Source of the DNA: Cryptomeria japonica
Taxonomy: Eukaryota; Streptophyta; Pinopsida; Cupressales; Cupressaceae
Assembly (NCBI RefSeq): GCF_030272615.1
Contig: NC_081408.1
Span: 613,344,477 to 613,408,476 of the forward strand
Length of the DNA: 64,000 nt
Direction: 5' to 3'
Each line of letters opens with the position of its first letter. Position 1 is the stretch's first letter. The position numbers were made by a program, and so were the translations under genes. Of this stretch, positions 1 through 12,732 are shown piece after piece. The notes below the pieces were generated by a model. The model saw only the letters and a list, made by a program, of their open reading frames with translations. It ran no database searches and was not told the DNA's origin.

Positions 1-324
1 TTCTTCACCAAGAACAGAGAGGACACAGATGCTCCATGCAAGGAGATCTTCATAGCCTCAATCTTGGGCGAAATGGAGAGGGTTCTTGTCAATATTGACA
101 ATGATTGGACCATACCAAGGCCAAGAGATTATGATGTTTCTATGAGAAACAACAGGCCAGTGCCTAGACTCCCCATTATCACTATGGATAAGGAAGAATT
201 TACCAAGGAAAGGACTGTTGAAGTGAATAGGAATGTTAATTTCATGTTCCACTTATTTCATGTGAGGAACCCACCAAAGACTACTTGGCTCGAGGACTTC
301 TTAAGGAAGAGGGCTTCGAACTAG
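1..324 (+). CDS. C-terminal end of an unrecognised protein (5' truncated by window edge)
   Basis: The frame is open from base 1 to a TAG at 322-324, giving 107 residues with no start codon required, so this is probably the last exon or the 3' end of a longer gene. The peptide is mixed and soluble-looking: an early IFIASILGEMERVLVN stretch, a proline-containing middle (IPRPRDYDV, RPVPRLP), and a basic end (WLEDFLRKRASN). There is no membrane segment, zinc knuckle or transposon motif. Unlike everything to its right it has no internal stop. I do not recognise the family, and an old transposon ORF cannot be excluded. Confidence 0.5.
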   Translation, partial: FFTKNREDTDAPCKEIFIASILGEMERVLVNIDNDWTIPRPRDYDVSMRNNRPVPRLPIITMDKEEFTKERTVEVNRNVNFMFHLFHVRNPPKTTWLEDFLRKRASN

Positions 325-2208
325 ATGATGGTGAAGGGGTGACCCCTTCCCCTTCAAGCTTGGAATAAGGTGGCTACAGATCCTGGATAGAAGATGTGAT
401 AATTTTGTTCCTTCCTTGTCACTTTATATTCTTCTTAGCTTGGTACTCCAGCTTATTACTATATTAAGAAAAACAATGTTAGCTTATGGACAATACAAAC
501 TTTGAAAGAGATATTAATCTCGCCATATCTTAAGGATAAACATGGTTTAAATTCAATGAAATACTATGATTTTACTATTAAATTTATGGTTTTACTCATA
601 TCCATTTCATGAGAGTAGCTCTGACCTTTCATTTTAGTTACTATTGTTGTTCCTGTTTATATACTCCTACATATATTGAGGATTGGCTGATATATTCATA
701 CACTATTTTTTATATGAATATATATGAATATAATCATTTGTATATACTCATATATATGTATATACTCGTATAAGTAGATATATAATCAGGAAGGGATTTG
801 TTAATAAATTCTACAATGAAAGCCTTCGACATCTATATATGTAGACTTATATGAACTACGAGCATCAATTGAAAGATCTATTATTTCTGCAAGTTGTTAA
901 AATATACTTGTATGACACTTGTTGATGTGCTATCTATATATGGAAGATTGTCTGACATTCTATAGACTACAGGTAATAACTGGCAAGCATGCAGAATATT
1001 CTGGGTAAGAATTAAAGTTAAATACTACCATGGTACTCATCCATTTCTATCTATTGCCCTTTTCGTATAGATTTTACATGGTTGTGTGAGTTAGCTTGAC
1101 ACGGATATAGGCATGAAAAAATCCCCTTTATTCCCTTTTGTTATTGTATCATGGATATCATCCATTATTGGGGATAGCATCCTAATACAAAAACAAAAGA
1201 AAGTAAATCGGTGGTTCATAACTATTGATGTGCATTTTTCAAAAAGGGAATTACTATGAACTCTGTTTATGAATGTATCTGATGCTCTGCAAAATGGACA
1301 ATGGTTAGACTAGAACCTGTGGTCATATAACACACAAAAAAACAAGAAATCGTTAGTGTTAATCAACCAAAAACTAATCTAAGTAGGCATATCAAAAGAG
1401 ACACCAAAAGCATGAAGAAACATTTAACTAGGAAAGTAAATATAATGAGACATCTCCAAATGCCTCCTAACATGCTCTTAGCTCCTTCTCCTTTGTTCCT
1501 CTCCTCTCCAAGTTCCAAACTAGTGTAGCTCTCAGCAACTTTTTGCACTATGGATGCTTATGGAGGTTCAAGATTGTAGATGATTACTCCAAATGCTATA
1601 CAAATGTGAATAAAAGCTAATATTAGATGCTATGATGCTAAAATGATTTATTTTAGGCCAAAATAACAAGATATTAGTGATTTATGCTAAATGCTCTCTA
1701 AAATTCTCTATAACTTAGATGCATACAAGTTTTCAAGATTATGACTATGAATGCTAAATGCTTGAGGATTTGAAAATGAGGAATGTGAGCTCTATTTATA
1801 GGTAAAATGAAGCAATGGATAGTTGAGATTGAGTAATCTCAACAAGGGCCAGGATTGAATGATATTCAATCCATGTGAGGACTCTCAACCCAATCCCAGG
1901 ATGACAAGTGTCCATATGAGATAGGTTGAGAGGAGAGGGAATAAGCATTAAATGCTTGACATGACCTGAGAGTTAACTTGGGAGTTAAGGTCAAGGTTAG
2001 GTTGAATGAATAAATTCTTTATTCAAAGAATAAAGCTTTTATCCAATGGATAAACTCTTGTGCAAAGAAAAAAGGGATAACCATGGTCAAAGCAATAAAT
2101 GCTTGAGGAGACACATGAGTGCAAGTTGAATTAACCATAAATGGTTATGTAAGAGTCATTAATGGTCATGTAAGAGCCATTAGTGGTTTTGGAAGACTTT
2201 AGAAGTTA
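325..2208. other. A+T-rich spacer downstream of the partial gene
   Basis: No supported gene. Bases 690-785 are a degenerate ATATAC/TATATG tract. From about 1740 to 2208 the phrase AAATGCTTGA recurs (near 1755, 1949 and 2097) among imperfect direct repeats, which suggests an old, unclassified repeat. The first few hundred bases may include the 3' UTR of the preceding gene, but no clear polyadenylation signal decides this. Confidence 0.5.
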
Positions 2209-2213
2209 GATTG

Positions 2214-3854
2214 TGTGTGGGGGAAAAAGTGACACTAAGCAAACATGCCCTAATCTCACTTTCAATCACACATTTGTGGAATACGAAAGAGCCTAGAGGT
2301 ATCACACAATTGGCTACTTCTTTTTGTGGAAGAGAGAGCCACGGGCTACCTATTAGGATTTCTATTCCTTTGTTGTAATTCAAAGATAAAATGATGCAAG
2401 TTCAATCTCTAACCCCAAAGTGCAAGTATGAACTAATAACAAGATTGCAGAATTGAACTTAAACAATGGAAAGCTGTAAACACAAGGACAAGACAAGAAT
2501 GTAAATGCGTACCTGGTGTTAAAATCTGAGTGAAAATGTTCGGGACGGGGGCACGGGCGCCACTGTCCTGATTCTGCCCCTGAAACTGCTCTGGAAACTA
2601 CTGTTTTGCAACTTGAAAAGCTGTCAAAAATGCTGAAAATTGCTGTCTGACAGAAGGACCAGGGCACCCAGTGCCCCTGTCCTGGCAGGACCAGGGCGCC
2701 CCACGCCCCTGTCCTGGTCTTTTGCTTTGAAACTTGGTGTGAAGTTCTGTCTCGGTCTGCTTCTTTCGGATCTGCAACTTGCGGCGTCGTCCGAATTCCG
2801 AAACCTGCACTTATATCTGAAAAGGTGTGGTGGGCGGCTATATAGGGTTTTGCCTTAGTCAAACCCCCGCTTAGGTGATTTCCACCTCCACGAATAGCCA
2901 AGTTGTATTGTAAAAGTAGTGTGTGCAGACCTTGTGTGTGTGCAAGATCCTAAAATGCAAGTAAGCAAACTAGAGCAACCTAGAAAGTAAACCCTAATTG
3001 CTTGTAAATGATAATGTAAATGCTCCAAAGCAAGATGCAAAGTGATCTAAAGCATGAATACAAATGATATGATGAAGCTTATGCAAAGACATGAAAACAA
3101 CATGAAATCATACCCAACCCCAAGGGAGGGGTACAAGCCAATCTTCAGTCGGTGATCCCTTATTGTTCTTCAATGCCTTCAAAGCCCTAAATGGATGAAT
3201 GAAATTGATAGATGCTTGATGGATGGATGTTGAATGTTGTTGAAGTCTTCAAAGATCTGCTCTTTCGTTGCCTAGAAGGTCCTTGAAAACCAAAATTCGG
3301 ATCCTTTCAAATGAAGAAAGAGAGCTCTTATATATGAAACCCTAGGTCTTAATTTCATTTTTTGGCCGACCTAGAGATTGAATCTCCCGCCAATTTCTTG
3401 GGGTTAAGCTTTATTTTATGATTCGATCACGCTCCTAAAATTTTGGGAAAAATGTCCGGGACCGTGTGCACTCCGAGCGCCATGGTCCTGACAACTTTTC
3501 ACCAAATTTTCAGGGCCGTCAGATATGATGATTTTAGAGAGAATCCCAAAGTTACAGGTGATTTCGAGATGTTTTGATCCCCGAAATCAAGCCCCCAAGT
3601 TCAAAATAGGACCTAATTAGGGTTTTTGATTAAATGATGTATTGGAGGAATAAAATGAAAGGGGCAAACTTTAATGAAAGGGCCCAACTTTATGATGTGG
3701 GAGATGATAAAATAGAACCTTAGACTTAATTAATTTGATTAATTAAGTGCTAAAGGGGAAATGCAATGCAAGATGCAAAATGCGCCAAGGCGGGTGCTAA
3801 ACTAGGTGTGAAATTGTACCACCCTAGCAGGTGCGTACAATTTACGACGCTACA
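2214..3854 (-). mobile_element. Solo LTR, TGTAG family, minus orientation
   Basis: Read on the minus strand it starts TGTAGCGTCGTAAATTG (from 3854) and ends TTTTTCCCCCACACA (at 2214). Those termini match the family members at 5623-6701 and 25014-26250 (TGTAG start, TTTTTCC...TTACA end). It is flanked by a perfect 5-bp target-site duplication GATTG (2209-2213 and 3855-3859). No primer-binding site, polypurine tract or coding domain is present, so this is a solo LTR left by recombination. It carries the GC-rich palindromes characteristic of the family (2656-2719 and near 3462-3495). Open frames inside it are chance frames. Confidence 0.85.
2656..2719. repeat. Two GC-rich imperfect palindromes inside the solo LTR
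   Basis: Two adjacent units, each able to fold as GGACCAGGGC...CCCTGTCC, stand out as a G+C island in A+T-rich DNA. Comparable units lie in the sibling LTR at 25185-25262. They could form strong hairpins in DNA or RNA. Function unknown. Confidence 0.7.
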
Positions 3855-3859
3855 GATTG

Positions 3860-4769
3860 TTGAACACACAAAGCATTAAATGTTTTTCAAAGACTTTGAA
3901 GTCTTTGAGAAGTGACTCCAAGTTGCTTAGGAATGTGACAATAATTAGGGGATGGATTAGGTTAATTAGGAAGGGTTTAGAAGAATCTAGAAGGGGGTTT
4001 AGGAGTGCAAGTGGATTTGGTGGGTGAGGGAAAATAGGATTTTTATTTAAAATAAAATTAATTTATTTCAATAAATGTGTGCAAGTTGCATTTGTAGGAA
4101 AATGCAAGTGGGGGGATAAATGATTTAAATAAATATTTTATTTTATTTATTTAAAAGAGGGAAAGGGGATTAAATGAAATAAATATGATTTATTCATTTA
4201 ATTGATTTGTGAATTTGGTTGAATGAATTAATTAAAATAAATTCAATAATTTATTTAATTAATAGGAGAATGTTTGAAGATGAATTAATTAAATATTAAT
4301 TTAATTAACTGATGGCTAGTGGATTTTTAATCAAATAAATATGAAATATTCATTTAATTAAAATGGACAGATTTATGTGACTATAGTACCATCAACTAAT
4401 TTTCACTTGTAGATAAATGAGGTTAAGGTTTTAAGACACACTAAAGTAGGAAATCGAAACACTTTGTTTATATTTCTCTGTTTAAATTTTGGAATGGCAG
4501 ATCCAATCGGATAAATGGCTGAGGAATAATCCTAAACTAGAATATAAAATATAGTATTTGAAATAGGAGAATTAAATTTTACTAACAATCTTGGCAAGTG
4601 GTATGAAAACTAATCATGCAAGGTGAGCAAGGCCATCTTAAACAAAAGAAAGGAAGATAGTTATGTTGAAATGGCCTATAAACAACATTAAATCAAAGCT
4701 CAAACTCAAGATAGGGCACAAGGAGAGCATTGATAATTGTAATATGTTAAAAGGGGCTTGTAAGGGAAA
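3860..4769. other. A+T-rich spacer with TTAATTAA-rich block
   Basis: No coding signal. Between about 4040 and 4380 the sequence is dominated by AATTAA, ATTTAATT and AAATAAAT words, close to low complexity. The 5' edge (ATTGTTGAACACAC) continues the sequence interrupted by the solo LTR at 2214-3854. Confidence 0.5.
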
Positions 4770-5003
4770 GAAAATATCTTCCCACCCTGATCACCCTTAG
4801 CCCGGGGTGCTATTGTAATTTTCAAAAATCTTGTTCTTATATATTATAGTTATAGGATTTTTCTGGACTTTGGTCCCAGGCAAGGCCGGAGGTTTTCTCG
4901 CCTCCACTCTTTCCTACTAGCACCCACACAAGTGGAGTGTTGTAAATTTTATTAATGATTAATAAAAAAATTTATCTTCGGCCTTTTACCGATAAAAAAA
5001 AAA
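4770..5003 (+). mobile_element. 3' tail of a truncated LINE with poly(A)
   Basis: The segment ends with a 3' UTR typical of plant L1 elements: pyrimidine-rich CTCGCCTCCACTC, a TTTACCGATA motif, then a run of ten A (4994-5003). No ORF is left, so it is a 5'-truncated insertion; its left edge is approximate. It lies directly against the 3' side of the opposite-strand LINE ORF2 relic. Confidence 0.6.
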
Positions 5004-5029
5004 GAAGTTACATTTGGGCCAAAAAATAT

Positions 5030-8000
5030 TATTCTGCACCTACTTCCACCAAGGAATGTCATCCTCCCATACAATTGTCTATCCAGTTACAAATAACCTG
5101 AGGCAAGAAATAATTTGCCCTTTGGTTCAAGACCCCAAGCCAAAATATCTCTCCCTTTAAGGGAGTTACACATTCTACTTGCCAAAATATTTTCTATCTC
5201 TTGTCGAGCCTCCTCAATTCCCCCAATGACCATTCTTGAGGATCCTTCCAACAAACTATCTCCACAAAACTCAAACTCTAAATACTTTTGAAGCCTTCCT
5301 CTTTATTCCAAGTACCTATGTGTAAGTTGTTGCAAATGGATTGTAAATGAGGAAAAAATGATATGATTGGGGGAAACCCATCCCATGAGTCATACCAAAA
5401 AAGGGCATATGATCCCTTATTACAAATTCCAAAAACACCATCTTTGATAAGCTTGGCCCCTCTTTTAAGAGTATTCCAAATTATAGAAACTTTCTCTAAT
5501 AGGATAGAATGAGGGATATCAATGTTGTTCACCCCACGAAGGTACTTGACAGTATGAATTCTAACCCACACATGCTCTTAGCAAGTACACAATCACCAAT
5601 ATAGCTTGGTAGCTAGAACTTGTGTAGAATCTTAAAATTGCACCCTTTGCAATTTTGACTGCGCTTTAGTGTTCTCATCCTCACGCTTGATCTGGACCTA
5701 TTTATGCCCCTGCCATGCAATAAATGCCTTATTTTCACATCTTAATATGTTGGGACCCCTTAACCTTGGCCCAATTTGGGGTAGGACTAGGGTGTGGTGC
5801 CTTGGTCCTCATTGAAACCATGGCACCATGCCATTGTCCTCCCTAATTGGGGCCCAATTTGAACCCTTGTCCGTATCCAAAATTAGAGCGGGAAACCTTC
5901 CTCCATGTCAATCTATGTCAAAAAAAGTAATATGTTTGACGACAGGCAAGTATATAAGGAGGTCTTCCCCTCTCATTTGGGCATAAGGAAATAAGGCAAG
6001 GAGAACTATAGTCAAGAAATCAAGCATTCAAGCATTCGAGCATTCATCATCAAGCATTTCTAGAGGTCTTCAAGACTGCACATTCTTCATCTATCCATTG
6101 TGGAGCAACATTACATCAATCATTTGCAAGCATGTGTGTGTGTGTGTGTTAGGGTTTTGTCATGTTCATGTCATTTCATACAATATATGTGATTACATTC
6201 AAGAAGAAAAAATATCATCATCAATCATTGCAGTTCTGAGGTATACATTTTCATTATTTATTTAAGTATTTGTAACATTTCATTCAAGGTTGATTCCTGA
6301 ACCAGGGTTTGACTTAGGCAAACCCCTATTCCCAACCTATTCCCCCTTCTTTCTATGTGCATGAATCTGGTGTGCGGAAAAGTTGGAGGACCATGTTTCC
6401 ACATCCTGGTCCCTGCTTTTTCGAGGCATTTTCATGCACGACAAAATACCAAATTTATAGCTCACTGTTTCCACATATTTTCCTTCATTTTCAACATTTT
6501 ACACTAACTCAACACTTCAACTCACAAAAGAGGAAACTTAAATTAACCAAATCAATCCAATCCACTTAGTATTCAGTCCTTATCTGATTTGTGATCAGAT
6601 CTAGTGGATTCTAACCCTCTTTTGAATGTAAAGATCCTAAATCCTAAAATTAGCGGTTTTCGTCCTCCTTTGGGCAAAAAACCTAATTTTTCCCCTTTAC
6701 AACTTGACCATTCATCCTCGCAGGCCTAAGCCCAAGACCTCCCTCTTTCTTTGGCCTATAAATAAAATCCCACTTTACCAAACTCCACTTCGATGAAAGC
6801 AAATTTCTTGCCCATAAGAACTGATAGGTAAGGGCATCAAACTCCTTAATAAAGCTCAAAGGGGCTACTTGATTAAAGCACCTGCAAATAGGAAGAGCCT
6901 GGACCACCAACTTCAAAAGAGTCTCTCAACCCAAAATCAAAAGTCATCTACAAGTCCAATGGCTCGCCTTCCTCCAAAACTTATCAAGAATGTCCTACCA
7001 AAACTCTCTAAGATGATGTCCAACTACAAGGGGAATCTCAATGTAGACTAAAGGAATGGAGCAAATCTAAAATCTAAGGATTCAAACAATCTTGCTCTAA
7101 ATAAGGAAAGGAGTGTTGAAGAAGCAAATAAATGACTTGTCCTCATTAATATTTTGCCTACATGAAGCTAGGTAAATGTCCAAACTTCTTCATAATTTCA
7201 ATACTTCATAGATTTTGGTCATTCCTATCAAGACTATATCATCCAGAAACTAAATGTGGGAAAGAGGAAGCAAACTATTGCTCCAACTCCATCGCTAAAG
7301 CATATCTTTCCTAACATGAGACTTGATAAACCTTCCTAGACCTTTAGTCATAATAATAAATAAATAAATAAGGAGACATAGGATCCCCTTTCCAAAGTCC
7401 ATGGGAGGCTCCAAATAACTTAAAAGGATCACTGTTGATAAGAACAAAAAAGGAAGTAGAATTTACACAACTCATGATCCAATCAACCCAATCCTCGTCA
7501 AAACAAAAATATAGAACTTTTTGCAAAAAGGGCCATTTGACCCTATCACGGGCCTTTTCCATATCAAGCTTAATGAACATGGCCTTTTTTCTTAAATTTT
7601 TCCATATAATGAATGATCTTAGTCGCAATCACAATCTCGTGAAGAATTTGACTACAAGTAACAAATACAATAATTGAACCAAGTCTTAAGTCTCTTGGCA
7701 ATCAATTTACTAATAATTTAATAAGTCACATTGCAAAGAGAAATGAGCCTAAAATGATCCAAAGATGTAGCACCTTCCCTTTTAGGAATAAGGGGCAAGA
7801 ATGCAAAATTCTTAGCTCTTAACATTTGATTATTTCTTTGCAACTCTTGCACCACCTCAAAGAGATCCAATTTGAGAATCTCCCAAAACTCCTTGAATAA
7901 TTCAATAGGAAAAAAATCAAATCCTAGGGCCTTTCCTTTCTTCATATGAAACACCACCTCCTCTGATTCCTACAATGAAATGGGTTGAATAAGGGTCACA

Positions 8001-8345
8001 TTCATCTCATTAGAAACTAAAGAGGGGATATAATCTATAATCAAGTTCGCATCTTCTTTTGTAGGGGAGAGTCCTCAATAAAAAAAAGCTAAGAAGAAAT
8101 GATAAGGCTCCTAAGAGATCTCTCCCAAGGATGTAAGTTGAATTCCCTCTAAGGCCTCAAGAGAGGTAATAATATTTTCACTTCTTCTAGCTTTAACAAA
8201 GTTGTGAAAAAAGTAGTATTTCTATCCCCTTGCTACAACCAATCAATACAATACTTTTTCTTCCAAAAGATCTCCTCTCATCACTCCCATTCCTCCAATT
8301 CCTTCATAATTGTTGAGTCCTCTCTACTCAAGTCCAATGTTGAAT
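5030..8345 (-). pseudogene. LINE ORF2 relic (reverse transcriptase and C-terminal region), split by a solo LTR
   Basis: The minus strand encodes, in several frames, the RT half of a plant L1 ORF2. From the right: a QGDRNTTFFHNF segment just upstream of the RT (about 8170-8270), MKKGKALGFDFFPIELF (7957 down), LDHFRLISLCNVTY, FIKLDMEKARDRVKW (about 7550), a degraded GDPMSPYLF (about 7370), the post-RT FLWARN...KEGGLGLRP (6916-6700) and a C-terminal WYDSW segment (5571-5278). Stops and frameshifts are frequent. The endonuclease domain is missing, so the copy is 5' truncated. The plus-strand solo LTR at 5623-6701 was inserted into it afterwards. Confidence 0.75.
5623..6701 (+). mobile_element. 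Solo LTR, TGTAG family, inserted in LINE relic
   Basis: Starts TGTAGAATCTTAAAATTG and ends TTTTTCCCCTTTACA, the same termini as the solo LTRs at 2214-3854 and 25014-26250. A perfect 5-bp duplication ACTTG flanks it (5618-5622 and 6702-6706). It includes the family phrase CAGGGTTTGACTTAGGCAAA (near 6303). LINE ORF2 coding on the minus strand stops at one edge and resumes at the other, which independently confirms the boundaries. No internal domain remains. Confidence 0.88.
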
Positions 8346-8413
8346 ATTAGAAAGAAACGCACAACAACTTAATCGACTAGTGACTAGAACCCCTCCAATG
8401 TAGGATATCTAAG

Positions 8414-8653
8414 TGTTGGAAATTTAAGTTATGTTGAGTTGTGTTGTCATTGATGTTAATTTGTTTGGTGTTGTCATTGATGTCACTATGTGTTGTAGAT
8501 GGTCTGAAAGTGAGTGTTTTGAGGTTGTTGTGTGGTCTGATGGTGATGCTGAGGTGTTTCTGGAAGGCTGGTCTAGTGGAAGTTTTTATAGAGAGGGTAA
8601 AGTGAACCACATCGACAAGTGAATAACAACCTCTCAAAGACTCACTAGTCTAT
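8414..8653 (+). mobile_element. 5' part of the 5' LTR of Copia element E
   Basis: Starts TGTTGGAAATTTAAG and carries the box TTGTCATTGATG (twice) found at the 5' end of most LTRs here. Homology to LTR structure stops where element G begins. The missing remainder is most simply the LTR tail at 21907-23282, which ends in TTCAACA followed by a primer site; both pieces contain ATCGACAAGTGAA-like phrases. The linkage is inference. Confidence 0.5.
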
Positions 8654-9732
8654 CTCTCCAATCAAGATGAGTACAAATCCTAAGGCTGTCAAGTACCCTG
8701 TAGATAACACAAGGTAGGTCATAGAATCTTTCTAATAACCTCCAATAACTCTTTGTCTGAGGTTGCATGTGGGGGTCTTAGACGACAATGTGACACACTG
8801 GCGTCCTATACAAACAGAGTATAGAGTTCCATACAGAGAGCTCAAAATGACAAATACGTGTTCTAAATAAAATAAAATAAGAAATGCATCACAAAAAGTA
8901 CGACATGACTATAGAAATGAAAGAGGATAAATGAAAGAGATAAAGGGAAGGAAGATCTCACAACCGGTTCACGATTGAAGCCTCCAACAATGTTCTCTTC
9001 GCTAACTAACCTTGCACACAAGAAAGAAGGAAAAATAATGGGGCTAAGTTTAGATGTCTACAATAGTGAGATCCCCACTTTGGTGTTTCTCCCTCCATGG
9101 ACAACCAAGATAGATTGATAAATAAAATGATAATATAAATAGAAATTAAAATATGATATGAATATGCTAATGGAGATGACAAAGAAGAGGAAGGAAGAAC
9201 TCCACTTCCACACCCAAATCTAAGAGCTTACCAAGTGAAGAAGATGAAGCACCAAATCCTCCTCAAAGAGCTTGGATACTGATAGCCTCAAGAACAAAGA
9301 AGAGCCAAGAATGCTAGAAAGTATCACTAGAAAGGTTGATGGCATGAGCAAAGAGCAATGAGAATGATCTTGCAGCTAGAGAGATAAAATGAAGCCAGAG
9401 AGGGAAAATGTACATACAAGGGTGAAACCAACATTAGTGGTCGCTGAGAGGGGTGTTATGAACTCTACCAATTGAAAGTGTAACACTCAAATGGACACCT
9501 ATGAACTATAGATTTATGGGATGCTAGTGCGACATGAGAATGTCTTTGCGGTGCATTGGTGTCCTCAAGTCATATATATAGTTAATGAGGTTGGATTAAA
9601 GGCTAAAATAATGAGTTATGGGGCAAGCCACGTGGACAAAAGGACCAAAAGTTGAATAAGATCTCCATTCAACCTAAAGAAAAGGTGCCTATGTAGTGTG
9701 AGATCGTATGGGGTGCAATTTATGATAGTACA
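8654..9732 (-). mobile_element. 3' LTR of non-autonomous element G (minus orientation)
   Basis: This stretch is repeated at 11909-12729 plus 21608-21906, defining a pair of LTRs. On the minus strand it starts TGTACTATCATAAATTGCAC and is preceded by the purine tract AAAGTGGGGGAAAA (9733-9746 on the opposite strand), the expected polypurine tract. The outer (left) terminus is uncertain by some tens of bases. It preserves the unoccupied version of the LINE target site near 9430 (CAACATTAGTGGTCGCTGA). Confidence 0.75.
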
Positions 9733-11908
9733 ATTTTCCCCCACTTTAACAAGCATATTACCATCACAAGATGTGAGCTAAAGTAGAGATATTTTATTGA
9801 GATACAAAGGGGTGGCAAAATCCTCTAACCGTGCAGAGTTACCCCTAAGGAAGAGGCCCAAACCTTCATAAGATGCTACTAGGTTGTTTCATCAAAAACA
9901 TGTTAGCTAAAGACAAACATGTAGATGAAAAAGAAAACATAATGATAAAACAATTTGATCAAACACTAAGATAAAAAGATAGCAATCTTTGAGAGAAAAA
10001 AATTTTGTCGGTATGGGTAGCAAATTGTGTTATGCTAGATAGTCATGTTGTAGGCTACCATAGATAGATAGTGGTTTGGCCCCTAGAAAAGGAAAAAGAT
10101 CAAGTGGACTGGACCCCACAAAGTTGATAAAAATAAAGATCAAGTGGATTGGCCCCCACAAAGGAAACAGATAAAAAAAGATCAAGTGGATTAGCCCCCA
10201 CAAAGGCAATAGATAAAAAAGATCATTAGTTAAATATACTAAGATAATCAGGATGCGAATACAGAAATAAAATGCATAGATTCAAAGGTATCAAAGCCCC
10301 ATGGATTGGCCCCCACAAAGGTAATAGATAAAAAAGATCATTAGTTAAATATACTAAGATAATCATGATGTGAATACAGAATAAAAATGCAGAGATTCAA
10401 AGGTATCAAAGCCTGACCTTAAAATGGTATGCATAGAATGCATGTCATTCTAAGGAGAAGAGACATTCAATGTCAACATAACAAGATGTTTATGTGGAAT
10501 TTCATCTTCGACAGATGACACAAAAGACCCACAACATCAACAAAAATACCAAATCACAAGGACATCTGCTGATTTGGCATCATAACCCATGATAGTGAAA
10601 TGAGATAATGTATATAGTTGCATATGAGTATTTCATCATGGTGTTGAACTTTATGAATCATATGAAGAAGGAACATGAAGACTAATGTAAAAGAAAAATC
10701 GGGTCAACATAGAAGAGATCCTAAATGCCCCCAGCACTTTACATGGCCCCTAATATAAAAAATCAAGGTACAAAAAAAGAAGGGCGACTAACAAATAGAA
10801 GAAGGGGATGACTGATAATCCCCTATTTCTGCGCACCAACAAAGCAATAGGGATCCTCCAAGAGAACACAAAGATATAAATACAGTCAACCTCCTATTTC
10901 CAAGTACCAGTGGAGTAACTTGGATCCTTTAAGAGGGAGAAAATATATAAAGCAAGCATAGGGGAACATCGCCAATGACACCCTAATCTAGAAGATTAAA
11001 AAAGGAGGTATTGTGCTCCCAATCTTGATCATATGGGGAGTGGAGACGAGCCCGAAGAGGGACAATAGAAAAGGTAGCACCAGGAAAAACACCAACAAGG
11101 GATGATGTAGCTTTCACATTCTCGTCCAGAAGCTCCTGAGAGGCAAGGGTCAAAGATTGTGTGAAGATCATAGACAATATTTGGATGCCCTCTATGGAGT
11201 CAAAAACAAATGCCCCTCAATAGAAGAGGTAGGTGACTAGGCCCAAGGCGGTGAAATTAGAGTCAAACAATTGACCTTTAGAATAAGGATGGATATAAAC
11301 TCTAGAGAACGTCGAACCTCCTCAACAAAACAAACAAAAGAAGATAAAGAAACAAACACTGAAATAGGCAAAGAAACAAAAATTGAAGGCATCAAAGATA
11401 ACTTTTGATGATGAAACTTAGGCATGGGGCCTTGCTCAAATTTTTGCTTAGGTTTTTTTGAAGGTGAAGGTCATTGATCAATCATAGTGGGCTTGAGCAT
11501 CTTAGGAAAACTCTTGATGCAAAAGTGGCTACAAAGTAGACAAAACAGATAAAGTTTCATTTGACACAACTTGTGTATGCAACATGTCATGGGGATGGTA
11601 AAATGGAGGAACATTGGACAAATAAGTTTTGAGGGTAGGCTCCAAAGAGCCTAGATTAATGAAAACTTTCACCCTTTTGTGGCAAGGATCATCAGTAATC
11701 CTCAGAGCAAGTGATAACAACACAAAATATGAAGCAGGTGCAATGATAGTGGGAGTAACGAGAACAAGAGGAGACACAAAAATATAAGACGAAAGAGTAG
11801 GCACTAATGATTCACTTGTAGCCTTCAAAGAGGCCTCATACTCTTGAGCCATCATCTATCGATGATTCTTACAATCACATTCACATTGGTTTCAACATAG
11901 ATGGGGAC
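9733..11908 (-). mobile_element. Internal region of non-autonomous element G
   Basis: About 2.2 kb between the two G LTRs with no gag, protease, integrase or RT motif on either strand. Three short minus-strand open segments (11855-11529, 11425-11237, 11177-10983) run in series and may be pieces of one decayed ORF; no domain is recognisable. The polypurine tract is at the left end, but no standard initiator-Met primer site is visible at the right end. The layout fits a large non-autonomous LTR element. Confidence 0.6.
10079..10415. repeat. Tandem repeats inside element G
   Basis: The phrase GATCAAGTGGATTGGCCCCC (with variants) begins about every 40 bp at 10098, 10138 and 10180. It is followed by a longer unit of about 115 bp present twice (starting near 10191 and 10306) that contains GATCATTAGTTAAATATACT. 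The two long copies differ at only a few positions. Confidence 0.8.
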
Positions 11909-12729
11909 CTCTCCACTCAAGATGAGTACAAAGCCTAAGGTTTGACAAGTACCCTATTGATAACATAAGGTAGCTCGTAGAGGCTTTCTGACAGACTCCA
12001 CTAACTCTTTGTTTGAGGATGCACATGTGGGTCTTAGATGACAACATGGTGCATTGGCGTCCCATATGGATAGAGTAAGAAGTTTTGTATAGAGATCTCA
12101 AAATGACAGATATGTGTTCTAGATACAATAAAACAAGATAAATGCATAACAAAAAGTATAAAATGACTATAGAAACAAAAGAGGATAAATGAAAGAGAGA
12201 AAGGGAAGGAAGATTTCACAATTGGTCCACAATTGAAGCCTTGAGAAATGTTTTGTTTGCCAACCAGACCTACACACAAGCAAGAAGAAAAAATGTTGGG
12301 GTTGTGTTTAGAGGACTCCCACAGTCAAACCCCTACTTTGGTGTTCCCACCTCAAAGAAATGCCCAGATAGATTGATAAATAAAATTATAATTGAAATAG
12401 AAAGTAAAATATGATACGAATATGCTAATGGAGATAACAAATAAGAGGAAGGAAGAACTCCCCTTCCACACCCAAATCCAAGAGCTCGCCGAGTGAAGAA
12501 GATGAAGCACCAAGTCCTCCTCAAAGGAAAAGGATAGTGAGAGCCTCAAGCATGAAGAAGAGCGAAGAATTTTGGAAATCATCACTAGAAAGCTTCAATT
12601 GCGTGAGTAGAGAACATTGAGAATGATCTTGCAGCTAGAGCTTTTCAAAATGGGTTGCTAGAGGGATAAAATGAAGCCAAAGATGGAAATATACATCTAG
12701 GGAGTGAAACCAACATTGGTGGTCATTGA
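11909..12729 (-). mobile_element. 5' LTR of element G, left portion
   Basis: Homologous along its length to 8654 onward (for example AAGATGAGTACAAA, then CTCTTTG). It stops at the LINE insertion; its last 18 bases (12712-12729) are the LINE target-site duplication. The LTR resumes at 21608. Confidence 0.8.
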
Positions 12730-12732
12730 AAA

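Noticed and set aside
2380-2901. 173-codon minus-strand frame
   Set aside because: Lies entirely within a solo LTR with a confirmed duplication; no domain and no homologous frame in sister LTRs.
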